From Chryseobacterium oryctis (GTDB lineage Bacteria; Bacteroidota; Bacteroidia; Flavobacteriales; Weeksellaceae), in NCBI RefSeq assembly GCF_025971925.1, contig NZ_JAPDHV010000003.1, positions 62,001 through 126,000 of the forward strand: 64,000 nucleotides of DNA, written 5' to 3'. Shown piece after piece: positions 25,052-34,743 of the stretch (position 1 is its first letter; each line of letters opens with the position of its first letter). The position numbers were made by a program, and so were the translations under genes. Under the pieces are notes generated by a model, which was given only the letters and a program-made list of their open reading frames with translations, was not told the origin of the DNA and ran no database searches.

Positions 25052-27625
25052 TTATTCTTGGAATAAGTCTCCGATAACACCGGCATCTTCATCCATAATA
25101 GGAGAATTCAATTCCGGAGCTTCATAAATTTCTTCCACTTCAGGTTCTGGTTCAGGAATGGTAATATTAATAGACTTCACCTTAAACTTAGTAAACTGAT
25201 TGCCAATTGCTTTTATACCCTTCACTGCAATAAACTCATCTATATTTATTTCCTCAGGTTCTCTTTCTTTTCCTTTATCTTTTGCAAAAATAATCTCTGC
25301 TGTAGCATTATTTGCCACAATTACATTTTCAATAAACGATTTTGAATGTTCAGACGGCATGAAGGTCTGTACGTTGGTTGTATTTTCAAATAAGAATCTC
25401 TTAATGAAATAGATTTCCTTTTCGCCATCAAAATAAATACAGGTTACAGGTTGTTCAGGTTTCCATTTTTCAAGAACTAAGTATTCATCATCAAAACGGT
25501 TTCCAAGATCAAAACTCACCAATTTAGCTTCTCCATTCGTATTGATAGTTAATATCTTATCATCTCCTTTAAAGCTACCCAATAGCGTACCTCTTCCGTC
25601 AACATTTAATCTTCTTACCGTATCATCAAACCAAATTTTTCTAGGAGCTAATGTAGAAACACCTTCTTCCTTCAAATCGACTTTTTTCACAGAATATTTG
25701 GTAACCAAATTCCCTTTAGAATCGCGTCCTTTAATCGCTAATTCAGAGAAATCAATATCCATTTTGTTTTTTCTGATTCTAGGATTTGGCTTTAAAAGAA
25801 CTGTTACAGTTTCTGCTTCACCATTCGGATTAGCCGAAAAATAAAGAACTTCTGAGCCTTTTTTATCTGAAGCTAAAGGATAGTCTGTATTTCTGGTAAC
25901 TCCTGTTACTGAAAAACGTTTCATATAATATGGTCCTTCTCTACCTTCACGGTAAATCATATTATATACAGTTCTTTTATCATTTTTCTTCCATACAGCA
26001 ACATGAAGAATATCTTTTCCGATGAAAGTTTTGGCTTCCACTTTTACAACCTTCATACTACCATCTTTTCTGAAAGTGATAATATCATCAATATCTGAAC
26101 AATCAAATAAATATTGATCTTTCCTTAAAGAAGTTCCAATAAATCCTTCTTCAAAATTGGCATAGAATTTTTCATTGGCTACCGCTACTTTTGTTGCATC
26201 AATTGTATCAAAAATTCTTAATTCTGTTCTTCTCGTTTTATCCTTTCCGTATTTCTTTTGAATATTTAGATAATAATCAATAGCATACTGGATAAGATTT
26301 TCTAAATGGTATTTTACCTGCTCGATTTTACCTTCAAGAGCAGCAATATTTTCTTTAAATTTATCTAAATCGAATCTCGAAATTCTCTTGATTCTGATTT
26401 CTGTAAGTTTTAAAATATCTTCTTCTGTTACCGCTCTTAAAAGGTGTTTCGTATGCGGCTTCAACCCTTCATCAATTGTTTTTAAAACTTCATCCCAAGT
26501 TTTAACTTCTTCAATATCGTGGTAAATTCTGTTTTCAATGAAAATTCTTTCCAAAGAAGAAAAGTGCCAATTTTCCTGCAATTCGTGAAGCTCAATTTCC
26601 AATTCTTTTTTAAGCAACGAGACAGTATGATCTGTATTCATTCTTAAAATCTCAGAAACATTTAGGAACATTGGCTTATCGCCTACAATTACACAAGCAT
26701 TTGGCGAAATTGTCACCTGACAGTCTGTAAATGCATACAATGCATCGATTGTTTTATCCGGCGACATATCATTATGAAGATGAACTAAAATTTCAACCTT
26801 ATCGGATGTGTTATCTTCAATTTTCTTGATTTTAATCTTACCTTTTTCGTTAGCTTTCAGGATAGAATCAATTAAATCTCCCGTATTTTTAGAAAAAGGA
26901 AGCTCAGAAATAACCAAAGTATGCTTATCTGTTTGGGTAATTCTGGCTCTGGCTCTTACTTTACCACCTCTTTGCCCATCATTATATTCAGAAACATCTA
27001 GAAAGCCGGCTGTAAGGAAATCAGGATAAAGCTCAAACTTTTTACCCTTTAAGTAAGCAACAGAAGCGTTGATTAATTCATTAAAATTATGCGGGAGAAT
27101 TTTTGTGGAAAGACCAACTCCGATACCTTCAACTCCCTGAGCAAGAAGCAAAGGAAATTTTACCGGTAAATCGATGGGCTCATTATTTCTTCCGTCATAA
27201 GATTTTGCCCATTCTGTTGTTTTAGGATTGAAAACTACCTCCAAAGCAAATGGAGTAAGTCTTGCTTCAATATATCTCGCAGCAGCAGCAGAGTCTCCTG
27301 TATAAATATTTCCCCAGTTTCCCTGAGTATCTATCAAAAGTTCTTTCTGCCCGATTCCCACCATTGCATCGGTAATAGAAGCATCACCATGAGGGTGATA
27401 TTTCATGGTATTACCTACAATATTTGCAACTTTATTGTATCGTCCGTCTTCCAGCTCCCGCATGGAATGCATGATTCTTCTCTGAACAGGCTTAAAACCG
27501 TCATAAACAGACGGAATTGCTCTATCTAATATTACATAAGAGGCATAATCAAGAAACCAGTCTTTGTATAATCCGGAAACTTTCCTCAGGCTCTCTCCTT
27601 CATGCGAGTGTTCTTCTGTCATCAT
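25052..27625 (-). CDS. parC: DNA topoisomerase IV subunit A
   Basis: The cleavage-religation subunit of topoisomerase IV, which decatenates daughter chromosomes. The N-terminal winged-helix/tower region holds the catalytic Tyr (AARYIE, about residue 118), RRIMHSM and the quinolone-site segment HPHGDASITD, in which Ala occupies the position of the usual Ser. The 857-residue length and C-terminal beta-pinwheel with an acidic tail fit a Bacteroidota ParC. A second ATG is codon 2. It lies 6 bases after a small membrane-protein gene and near parE. Confidence 0.93.
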   Translation of the reverse strand: MMTEEHSHEGESLRKVSGLYKDWFLDYASYVILDRAIPSVYDGFKPVQRRIMHSMRELEDGRYNKVANIVGNTMKYHPHGDASITDAMVGIGQKELLIDTQGNWGNIYTGDSAAAARYIEARLTPFALEVVFNPKTTEWAKSYDGRNNEPIDLPVKFPLLLAQGVEGIGVGLSTKILPHNFNELINASVAYLKGKKFELYPDFLTAGFLDVSEYNDGQRGGKVRARARITQTDKHTLVISELPFSKNTGDLIDSILKANEKGKIKIKKIEDNTSDKVEILVHLHNDMSPDKTIDALYAFTDCQVTISPNACVIVGDKPMFLNVSEILRMNTDHTVSLLKKELEIELHELQENWHFSSLERIFIENRIYHDIEEVKTWDEVLKTIDEGLKPHTKHLLRAVTEEDILKLTEIRIKRISRFDLDKFKENIAALEGKIEQVKYHLENLIQYAIDYYLNIQKKYGKDKTRRTELRIFDTIDATKVAVANEKFYANFEEGFIGTSLRKDQYLFDCSDIDDIITFRKDGSMKVVKVEAKTFIGKDILHVAVWKKNDKRTVYNMIYREGREGPYYMKRFSVTGVTRNTDYPLASDKKGSEVLYFSANPNGEAETVTVLLKPNPRIRKNKMDIDFSELAIKGRDSKGNLVTKYSVKKVDLKEEGVSTLAPRKIWFDDTVRRLNVDGRGTLLGSFKGDDKILTINTNGEAKLVSFDLGNRFDDEYLVLEKWKPEQPVTCIYFDGEKEIYFIKRFLFENTTNVQTFMPSEHSKSFIENVIVANNATAEIIFAKDKGKEREPEEINIDEFIAVKGIKAIGNQFTKFKVKSINITIPEPEPEVEEIYEAPELNSPIMDEDAGVIGDLFQE

Positions 27626-27631
27626 TTATAT

Positions 27632-28108
27632 TTAATCCTTATTCTGGTTGTTAGCTTTCACTACTTTACTTAAAGATAATCTTAAATCATTAATTTCTTT
27701 TTTAGTCAGAAAAGAAATTTCATATTTCAACATCGTTGTTCCGTTATTTTTACTGGAAACAGTAACATACAATCTTTTGATAAAGGGTAAATTTACTATT
27801 TCATATTTTACAAGTTTATATTTCGGAAATTCATCATGTAAAGGTTTACTTAAAAAAGGAATTATATTTCTGTTTTTAAAATTAATCGCTTCTCCATCAC
27901 TATCGTATTCAAAAATCTGTCTCCCTCTAAGAAAAAAAAGCAACAACAGTAAAACTGGAACAATTAAAAATAAATAGCTTTCCTTTCCTAAAACATTAAA
28001 TCTATATTCCTCTAATAAAAATACTAAAACTCCACCTGCAAGTGTCATTAACAAAAGTGTATTGATGAAGTTATAAACCGGAGCCTTGCTTCTGTTACTC
28101 AATCTCAT
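27632..28108 (-). CDS. small membrane protein between parE and parC
   Basis: A 158-residue protein with two membrane helices (about residues 13-31 and 42-60) followed by a basic cytosolic domain of mainly beta-strands (KYKLVKYEIVNLPF, RLYVTVSSKNNG, YEISFLTKKE). I do not recognise the family; the plan resembles PH-like membrane proteins. It separates parE from parC and is flanked by identical 14-base sequences (28129-28142 and 27599-27612). Confidence 0.6.
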   Translation of the reverse strand: MRLSNRSKAPVYNFINTLLLMTLAGGVLVFLLEEYRFNVLGKESYLFLIVPVLLLLLFFLRGRQIFEYDSDGEAINFKNRNIIPFLSKPLHDEFPKYKLVKYEIVNLPFIKRLYVTVSSKNNGTTMLKYEISFLTKKEINDLRLSLSKVVKANNQNKD

Positions 28109-28165
28109 AATGTAGGTAATTTGTTTTTTTCATGCGAGTGTTTTTTATGTGTTTTATTTTATTAT

Positions 28166-30049
28166 TTAATTTTCAGCGTCGCTTAAAATTTCTTTCTTAT
28201 CAATATCAGGATCTTCTACAACCAGATTTTCAAGAATAAAAGTCTGTCTGTCCGGTGTATTTTTTCCCATATAAAATTCTAAAAGCTGATCAATTGTCTG
28301 ATCTTTTCCTGTTACAACAGGTTCCAAACGAATATCTTTTCCTATGAAGTGCTTAAATTCGTCAGGTGAAATCTCTCCAAGCCCTTTAAATCGGGTAATT
28401 TCCGGATTTTTACCTAATTCATTCAATGCCTTGATTCTCTCCGCTTCCGAATAACAATATCTTGTTTCTTTTTTATTTCTCACCCTAAACAAAGGAGTTT
28501 GAAGAATATATAGATGGCCGTTCTTAATAACATCAGGGAAGAATTGTAAAAAGAAAGTAATCATTAATAAACGAATATGCATCCCGTCAACATCGGCATC
28601 CGTTGCAATAATCACCTGATTATATCTTAAATCTTCAAGACTTTCTTCGATGTTTAAAGCCGCCTGAAGTAAGTTAAATTCTTCATTTTCATAAACGACT
28701 TTTTTCGTCAGTCCATAACAATTCAGAGGTTTACCTTTTAAAGAAAACACCGCTTGTGTTTCCACATCTCTCGATTTGGTAATTGAACCAGATGCGGAAT
28801 CTCCCTCGGTAATGAAAATCTGTGTTTCAGCCTTTCTTTCAGCTTTCTGATCATTATAATGCTGTCTGCAATCACGAAGCTTTTTATTATGAAGAGAAAC
28901 CTTTTTAGCTCTTTCTCTTGCCAATTTTTGGATTCCAGAAAGCTCTTTTCTCTCCCTCTCAGAAATCAAAATTTTTCTCTGAACTGCTTCTGCAATTTCA
29001 GGATTTTTATGTAGGAAATTATCTAACTTGCTTTTCAGGAAATCAATAATAAAAGTTCTCACGGTAGGTCCATTTGGCCCCATATCATTCGAACCTAATT
29101 TAGTCTTGGTTTGAGACTCAAATACAGGTTCTTCAACATTGATGGAAACCGCTGCAATGATTGATTTTCTAATATCAGATGCATCGAAATTTTTATTAAA
29201 AAACTCTCGAATTGTTTTCACGTAAGCCTCACGAAAAGCATTCAAATGTGTACCTCCCTGCGTTGTATTTTGTCCGTTTACAAATGAAAAATAGGTTTCA
29301 GTTTGTGATTTATCAGAATGTGTAATTGCTACTTCAATATCATCATCTTTCAAATGAACAATCGGGTAAAGAATTTCACTTTCTAACTCTTCTTCCAACA
29401 AATCTTTCAACCCGTTTTCAGAAAAATACGTTTCACCATTAAAAAGAATTTTCAATCCAGGATTCAGATACGCATAATTACGAAGCATCCTTTCGATATA
29501 TTCTTTTCGATATTTGAAATTAAGGAAAATATCGGCATCCGGAATGAACGATATTTCAGTTCCGTTTCTGTCTGAGGTATCCTTTTCGTCAAAATTTTCA
29601 GTGATAATCCCGCGAGAAAACTCGGCAACCTTCATTTTTCCATCACGAAAAGAACGTACACGGAAATAATCTGATAATGCATTTACGGCTTTTGTACCAA
29701 CACCATTTAAACCTACTGATTTTTTGAAGGCTTTACTGTCGTATTTACCTCCGGTATTCATTTTAGAAACAGCATCGACTACTTTTCCCAACGGAATACC
29801 ACGACCAAAATCACGAATTGTAACTTTACCGTCGTCTAGTTTTATTTCAATTCTTTTACCCGCTTTCATTCTAAACTCATCAATAGAGTTGTCTAGAATT
29901 TCTTTAAGTAAAATATAAATACCATCATCTGCAGATGAGCCATCGCCCAATTTCCCGATATACATTCCGGGACGTAAACGAATATGCTCCTGCCAATCGA
30001 GGGTTCTGATATTATCTTCTGAATAAGTAGGATTTATTTCTTGTGACAT
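28166..30049 (-). CDS. parE: DNA topoisomerase IV subunit B
   Basis: The ATPase subunit of topoisomerase IV. The N-terminal GHKL domain shows [12 protein letters not shown] (ATP/Mg site), GRGIPLG and [14 protein letters not shown]; the TOPRIM domain shows EGDSASGS and [12 protein letters not shown]. The frame can open at 30109, but this would add a hydrophobic 20-residue leader inside promoter sequence; ATG at 30049 ([12 protein letters not shown]) gives a normal 627-residue protein. Confidence 0.94.
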   Translation of the reverse strand: MSQEINPTYSEDNIRTLDWQEHIRLRPGMYIGKLGDGSSADDGIYILLKEILDNSIDEFRMKAGKRIEIKLDDGKVTIRDFGRGIPLGKVVDAVSKMNTGGKYDSKAFKKSVGLNGVGTKAVNALSDYFRVRSFRDGKMKVAEFSRGIITENFDEKDTSDRNGTEISFIPDADIFLNFKYRKEYIERMLRNYAYLNPGLKILFNGETYFSENGLKDLLEEELESEILYPIVHLKDDDIEVAITHSDKSQTETYFSFVNGQNTTQGGTHLNAFREAYVKTIREFFNKNFDASDIRKSIIAAVSINVEEPVFESQTKTKLGSNDMGPNGPTVRTFIIDFLKSKLDNFLHKNPEIAEAVQRKILISERERKELSGIQKLARERAKKVSLHNKKLRDCRQHYNDQKAERKAETQIFITEGDSASGSITKSRDVETQAVFSLKGKPLNCYGLTKKVVYENEEFNLLQAALNIEESLEDLRYNQVIIATDADVDGMHIRLLMITFFLQFFPDVIKNGHLYILQTPLFRVRNKKETRYCYSEAERIKALNELGKNPEITRFKGLGEISPDEFKHFIGKDIRLEPVVTGKDQTIDQLLEFYMGKNTPDRQTFILENLVVEDPDIDKKEILSDAEN

Positions 30050-30068
30050 ATATATTTCAGCAAACACA

Positions 30069-30076
30069 CAAAAATA
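30069..30076 (-). promoter_or_regulatory. -7 element of the parE operon
   Basis: TATTTTTG on the minus strand matches TAnnTTTG, 19 bases before the chosen parE start codon, which supports that start over the upstream one. Confidence 0.5.
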
Positions 30077-30254
30077 CGAATTTTTGAAAAAATACACGAA
30101 CAAAATCAATGCATTTTGCTTACCATTTTATATATTTTATTGCATTTTTATTAATGAAACTCTATATTTACATTATTCAATACTAAGTGAAATTAATAAG
30201 TTTTATTTTAAATTGAAAAGCCGATAACAAATAAAAAACTAATCACCAAATTAT

Positions 30255-30983
30255 ATGAAAACAAAACTACAAATCTGCATCATTGACGAACATGATGATA
30301 TAGAAAATCTAACTAAATTATTAAAGAGAGAATTTCCTGAATTTAAAGTAGCTTTCTATACAAACAATATAGAAGATGCTTATATTTATTTAAGTAAAAA
30401 CTCACCACATCTTCTATTTTTAAACATGAAATTCATAGATGAAAATGGTATAAAAATCTTCCGTAAAATAAGAAGAAATTTGTCCCAGATAATTTTCATC
30501 GCCGAATCTGAAAGAGAAGCCATAGAAGCCATAAAAAAAGGAGTAACAGATTACCTCTTAAAGCCTATAAAAAACTTAGATTTTGTGATTTTAATAAATA
30601 AAGCTTTAGAAGCTATTAATTATCAAAAAACATTTACTTACTCAAACTCTCTTCAAAACAAAATTAATATTCCTACCATACAGGGTTTTAAACGTATTAA
30701 TATTGATGAAATTATACGTTGTGAAGCAGATTCAAATTATACATTCATTCATTTGCTTGACAAAACTAAAGTTCTGGTCTGTAAAACGCTTCAAGAATTT
30801 GAAAATTATTTTTCCGAACATAATTTTTTCAGGGTACATCACAAGCATCTTATCAATTTAGATCATTTAAGAGAATATATTAAAGGAAAAGGAGGTCAGG
30901 TAATCATGACAGACAACTCAGTAGTAGACGTATCTGTAAGAAAAAAGAATGATTTCCTATACAAAATGGACAGTAGTAATTAA
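30255..30983 (+). CDS. LytTR family regulator with a degenerate receiver domain
   Basis: A 242-residue response-regulator-like protein: receiver domain about 1-125, LytTR DNA-binding domain about 140-240 (IIRCEADSNYTFIHL, FFRVHHKHLINL). The receiver keeps the acidic pair (Asp11, Glu12) and the Lys (K103 in LLKPI) but has Asn57 where the phospho-acceptor Asp belongs (LLFLNMKF), and Ala83 in place of the switch Thr/Ser. It therefore cannot be phosphorylated in the usual way and may work as a pseudo-receiver, by dimerisation or by protein contact. No histidine kinase is adjacent. It is followed by a lipoprotein/hydrolase gene pair. Confidence 0.88.
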   Translation: MKTKLQICIIDEHDDIENLTKLLKREFPEFKVAFYTNNIEDAYIYLSKNSPHLLFLNMKFIDENGIKIFRKIRRNLSQIIFIAESEREAIEAIKKGVTDYLLKPIKNLDFVILINKALEAINYQKTFTYSNSLQNKINIPTIQGFKRINIDEIIRCEADSNYTFIHLLDKTKVLVCKTLQEFENYFSEHNFFRVHHKHLINLDHLREYIKGKGGQVIMTDNSVVDVSVRKKNDFLYKMDSSN

Positions 30984-31095
30984 TCACATTTAAGAGAAAA
31001 AAAACAACACTTATCTATGAAATAATAACACTTACTCATTAAAGATATTAAGTTATAGTTTATGATAATAATTTTAGGAAAAACTTTAAACTATT

Positions 31096-31830
31096 ATGAA
31101 AACAAAAACTTTTTTAACTGTAATTGGTTTAGTGACTTCACAAACTTTATTTTACTCATGTAATGAAGACAACAGAGATTCACAAAGCATTTCTAATTTA
31201 CCATCATTAACAGAGAGCATTATTAACGGTGCAGATGGTGTAAACGGTCTGAATTTTAAAAGTGGTAATTATTTTACGGCTCCTGACACATTTAACAGCG
31301 CTGTAAACTACATTCAGTCTAAAATTTTACAACAAGGAATATCTTACGTACTTACGCAAGATGATCTGAACATTTTCTATGATAAAGCAGGTATTTCTCT
31401 ATCCGAAAGAATGTCATTAGACCAAGTAAATTCTATTATCAGTAAAACATTAAGTTCTTTGCAACTACCTTTTGCAGAAATCCTTAATCAACTACAAATT
31501 TCAGATAATGCAAAATCATTAGCATTACAAATTGATCAAGCATCAATCATTAATATTGAACAAAATTCAATTTATAAAATACTTTCAGACAATGAAAAAA
31601 TGCTTATCAAAAATTTAAATGATTTTAAATATAATATTGAAAAGGATCAGTATTCTATCAATAAAAATGTAGCCTCAAAAACACCTCCTTTTATTTGGGG
31701 AGGAATGGCTGGTTGGGGAGTTGGCGCAGGTGTAGGATTTTTAGTTGGAGGACCAGTTGGTATGGTAGTCGGAGCAGGAATTGGGGTTTTGGTAGGTTCT
31801 GTAGTCGGAGCCGTTACAGGTAAAAAATAA
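31096..31830 (+). CDS. lipoprotein with a C-terminal glycine zipper
   Basis: A 244-residue lipoprotein with a lipobox-like FYSC (Cys22) followed by NEDNRDSQ. Residues 25-190 are predicted helical and hydrophilic. The C-terminal ~40 residues are a Gly/Val-rich glycine zipper (GVGAGVGFLVGGPVGMVVGAG) that could span or insert into a membrane, as in some bacteriocin-like and pore-forming proteins. The next gene starts one base after this stop, so both are made together. No recognised family. Confidence 0.65.
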   Translation: MKTKTFLTVIGLVTSQTLFYSCNEDNRDSQSISNLPSLTESIINGADGVNGLNFKSGNYFTAPDTFNSAVNYIQSKILQQGISYVLTQDDLNIFYDKAGISLSERMSLDQVNSIISKTLSSLQLPFAEILNQLQISDNAKSLALQIDQASIINIEQNSIYKILSDNEKMLIKNLNDFKYNIEKDQYSINKNVASKTPPFIWGGMAGWGVGAGVGFLVGGPVGMVVGAGIGVLVGSVVGAVTGKK

Positions 31831-31831
31831 G

Positions 31832-32491
31832 ATGCTTTTTTATAAAAAAAAATATCCCCTTATATTAATTACTATTATGGGTATTGCACTCATAATAGTA
31901 GTTTTCTCCTTTAATCATTTTAATTCTTTGTATGAAAGAATACATCACATAAACTTCGACAACCAAACAGTCTATTTAATACAAAGGGGCACAACAGGAA
32001 AACTTGGAAATATTGCGAAAGATTTTAATATCAAAAATAAATATGCCTCTCATATAGGAATTGGTTTTATACATAATAACAAATTATCAATTTATCATGT
32101 ATATGTAGATAAAAACCAAAAAAACAACAATTTGTATATTGAAAGTCTTGAAGAATTTATTCAGCCAGAAGATATAAACTATTTATGTGTATGGAGATTA
32201 CAAGAAATAAATCCGCAAAAATTCGAATCTATTAAAAAGTCATTAATTCAATCAGAAAAAGAAAATATCCTTTTTGATTTTATTTTTAAAGAAGACAACA
32301 ACAACTACTATTGCTCAGAATTTGTCGCCAAAAAATTAGAAGAATCTGGTGTGCATATCATGAAAAACAACACTAAACCAATAAGTGGAATAGCAAAACA
32401 AGCTCTTGACAGAGATACATTAACCTATTTTCCGGTAGATGGGTTTGAAAATTCTCGTCAAATCAACAAAATATTTGAATGGATAAAATAA
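31832..32491 (+). CDS. YiiX-like NlpC/P60-superfamily cysteine hydrolase
   Basis: A 219-residue membrane-anchored protein: N-terminal helix about 9-30, then a permuted papain-fold domain. The predicted catalytic His is in ASHIGIGF and the Cys in YYCSEFVA, the spacing and context of YiiX/YebB-type (and LRAT-related) hydrolases. Such enzymes act on peptidoglycan peptides or lipids; the substrate is unknown here. It follows the glycine-zipper lipoprotein directly. Confidence 0.75.
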   Translation: MLFYKKKYPLILITIMGIALIIVVFSFNHFNSLYERIHHINFDNQTVYLIQRGTTGKLGNIAKDFNIKNKYASHIGIGFIHNNKLSIYHVYVDKNQKNNNLYIESLEEFIQPEDINYLCVWRLQEINPQKFESIKKSLIQSEKENILFDFIFKEDNNNYYCSEFVAKKLEESGVHIMKNNTKPISGIAKQALDRDTLTYFPVDGFENSRQINKIFEWIK

Positions 32492-32588
32492 TATCATCCA
32501 TTCTTCTCGATATAGTACAATTATTATATAAAAACCATTAATCATTAAAGTTTTTCTTGGCTTTTGATCTATAAAACCAAATTACATT

Positions 32589-33797
32589 ATGATAAGAATG
32601 TACTTTTTAGCATTTTACATGCTTCTAGGATCTTTCGGCTTTCACGCACAAGCTCCCTGTTCAGATTTCAATGATCCAGGAAATCCTGCAGGAAATTGGG
32701 CTCCTGCAGCACCACCAAACGGCAATGTAAGTGTCGGATTTGGTTCACCTAATGCTCTTGACGGCACACAATACCTTATCCTTAAAGACTTATCTGGAAG
32801 TTCGTGGTATGAAAACAATAATGACTTCAAAAATATTGGTGAAAAATTCCGTGGACAATGTCTATACTTTGATTTTTATATTGAAAATGACAGTGGTTTT
32901 GGAGCTCCTTATCATCCAAATATTACTTTATCCGACGGAACCAACAGTACGACTTTTGTTGCAACAGTAGCCGTAACGCCGGGAAGCGGTTGGGTTCGAA
33001 TAAAAGCTCCAATAGAATTATCAAGTGGAGGCATACTTCCCAGCAACTCTGAAGGAGCATGGACAATGACAACTCCTAATGCCGCAATTTTTGATAATAT
33101 AATGATGAACTCTACTACTTTGTCAATCACCCCAGATATGACTTCTACACAACAAGAAGTTGTATATTTTGACAATATCTGCATAAAACCATGCAGTGAT
33201 TGCAATGAGTGTAATTCTAATTTTAAAATTCAAGCTACAACAAGCACTTCAAGCCATATCACAACCGCACAGGTATTCCTTGAAAGCACAAATTCACCAA
33301 GTTTATATTCTGTAGATTGGGGAGATGGCACTGTTTCAGGAGTTCTAACATCTCACGTGTATACCAACCCTGGAAGCTATAAAGTATGCGTCACACAATA
33401 CGAAAACGGAAAACCAAAATGTACAACATGCATCTTATTTTGTGTAAAGCCAATGGATTCTAATATCGTTCAAAAAAATAATGCAGCTTCACCTCTTAAA
33501 GATATTTCAGCAATTGCCAAGGCAGAAATCGGGACAGCAAAAGTTTCCAACTATCTTTTAGTTCCAAACCCCGCAAAAAATTATGTAGACCTGCAGACTA
33601 ATCTATCAAAAAAAGAATTGGTTTCAGTAAGAATCTTTGATATTTCAGGCAAAGTTGTAGCAAATAAATCTGAAACTATTGAAAGCGGACGTCAAAATAT
33701 AAGAATTGATACTGAAAAACTTATCGAAGGAACTTATATTGTTGAAATCAAATCCGGGGACAAAACAAATTCCCAAAAGCTACTAATTCAAAAGTAA
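32589..33797 (+). CDS. T9SS-exported protein with a PKD-like domain
   Basis: A 402-residue secreted protein. A signal peptide (about 1-21) precedes a beta-rich N-terminal region (about 22-205) with Gly/Asp/Thr-rich strands. A small Cys-rich linker (CIKPCSDCNECNS) leads into a PKD-like segment (VDWGDGTVSGVLTSHVYTNPGSYKVCV). The C-terminal ~75 residues are a type A T9SS sorting domain (VPNPAKNYVDL, GKVVANKSETI, EGTYIVEI, SQKLLIQK). It is therefore exported to the cell surface by the type IX system. Ligand or enzyme role is not visible. Confidence 0.87.
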   Translation: MIRMYFLAFYMLLGSFGFHAQAPCSDFNDPGNPAGNWAPAAPPNGNVSVGFGSPNALDGTQYLILKDLSGSSWYENNNDFKNIGEKFRGQCLYFDFYIENDSGFGAPYHPNITLSDGTNSTTFVATVAVTPGSGWVRIKAPIELSSGGILPSNSEGAWTMTTPNAAIFDNIMMNSTTLSITPDMTSTQQEVVYFDNICIKPCSDCNECNSNFKIQATTSTSSHITTAQVFLESTNSPSLYSVDWGDGTVSGVLTSHVYTNPGSYKVCVTQYENGKPKCTTCILFCVKPMDSNIVQKNNAASPLKDISAIAKAEIGTAKVSNYLLVPNPAKNYVDLQTNLSKKELVSVRIFDISGKVVANKSETIESGRQNIRIDTEKLIEGTYIVEIKSGDKTNSQKLLIQK

Positions 33798-33814
33798 TTT
33801 TTATAATTAAACAA

Positions 33815-33844
33815 AAATGCGGCGTCTTTCAGACGCCGCATTTT
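33815..33844. terminator. bidirectional terminator
   Basis: AAAATGCGGCGTCT and AGACGCCGCATTTT pair perfectly around TTC between convergent genes. Confidence 0.92.
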
Positions 33845-33862
33845 ATATTTAAAATCTATTCT

Positions 33863-34645
33863 TTAAAAACCGTCACCATCCAGAAGATTTCCTAAACCGC
33901 CTAAAATACTACCCTGCTCTCCCTTCTTCGTTGTTCCGTATTGTAAAATTCTGCTTGCCAATCTAGAAATCGGTAAAGTCTGAATCCAAACTTTTCCGGG
34001 ACCTCGAAGCTGTGCAAAGAATAATCCTTCTCCTCCGAAAATCGTATTTTTAATTCCACCCACAAACTGAATGTCATAATCAACTGTATGCGTAAAAGCA
34101 ACAATACAACCTGTATCAATTTTTAAGATTTCTCCCGGTTGAAGCTCTTTTTCAATCACATGTCCTCCACTGTGCACAAAGGTCATACCATCACCTTCTA
34201 ATTTCTGCATGATAAAGCCTTCTCCCCCAAATAAACCTGTCCCTAATTTTCTCTGAAACTCTATTCCTACTGAAACGCCTTTTGCAGCACAAAGGAAACT
34301 GTCTTTCTGGCAAATTACCTTTCCGCCTAATTGACTCAAATCAAAAGGAATAATCTTTCCCGAATAAGGCGCGGCAAAAGACACCTGTTTTTTACCCGAA
34401 GAAACATTTGTAAAAACAGTCATAAAAAGATTTTCACCAGTTAACATTCTTTTTCCTGCAGAAAATAATTTTCCCATCAATCCTTTTTCGGTACCGTCAC
34501 CAAATAAGGTTTCCATTTGAATTCCTTCTGTCATCATCATAAAACTTCCGGGTTCAGCAACTACGCTTTCCTGGGGGTCAAGCTCTATTTCTACGCATTG
34601 CATTTCCTCCCCGTAAATCTTATAATCTATTTCATGATTTTTCAT
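33863..34645 (-). CDS. AIM24-like TIGR00266 family protein
   Basis: A cytosolic protein of about 260 residues with the AIM24 beta-helical plan: GSFMMMTEGIQMET, GLMGKLFSAGKRMLTGE, GLFGGEGFIMQKLEGDG and IFGGEGLFFAQLRGPG. The family is widespread and its function is not known. The frame opens at 34696, but the extra residues are low-complexity and the ATG at 34645 (MKNHEIDYKIYG) begins the conserved part, so it is preferred. It is divergent from the aminotransferase gene. Confidence 0.88.
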   Translation of the reverse strand: MKNHEIDYKIYGEEMQCVEIELDPQESVVAEPGSFMMMTEGIQMETLFGDGTEKGLMGKLFSAGKRMLTGENLFMTVFTNVSSGKKQVSFAAPYSGKIIPFDLSQLGGKVICQKDSFLCAAKGVSVGIEFQRKLGTGLFGGEGFIMQKLEGDGMTFVHSGGHVIEKELQPGEILKIDTGCIVAFTHTVDYDIQFVGGIKNTIFGGEGLFFAQLRGPGKVWIQTLPISRLASRILQYGTTKKGEQGSILGGLGNLLDGDGF

Positions 34646-34743
34646 TTTTTCAGTATTAAAATTATCGGCTACAATATTAATATTTTTTAAGCTCAATTTT
34701 GAAAAAATAATTTAAATTCGATAATGATTAAAAAATTCAGCTA

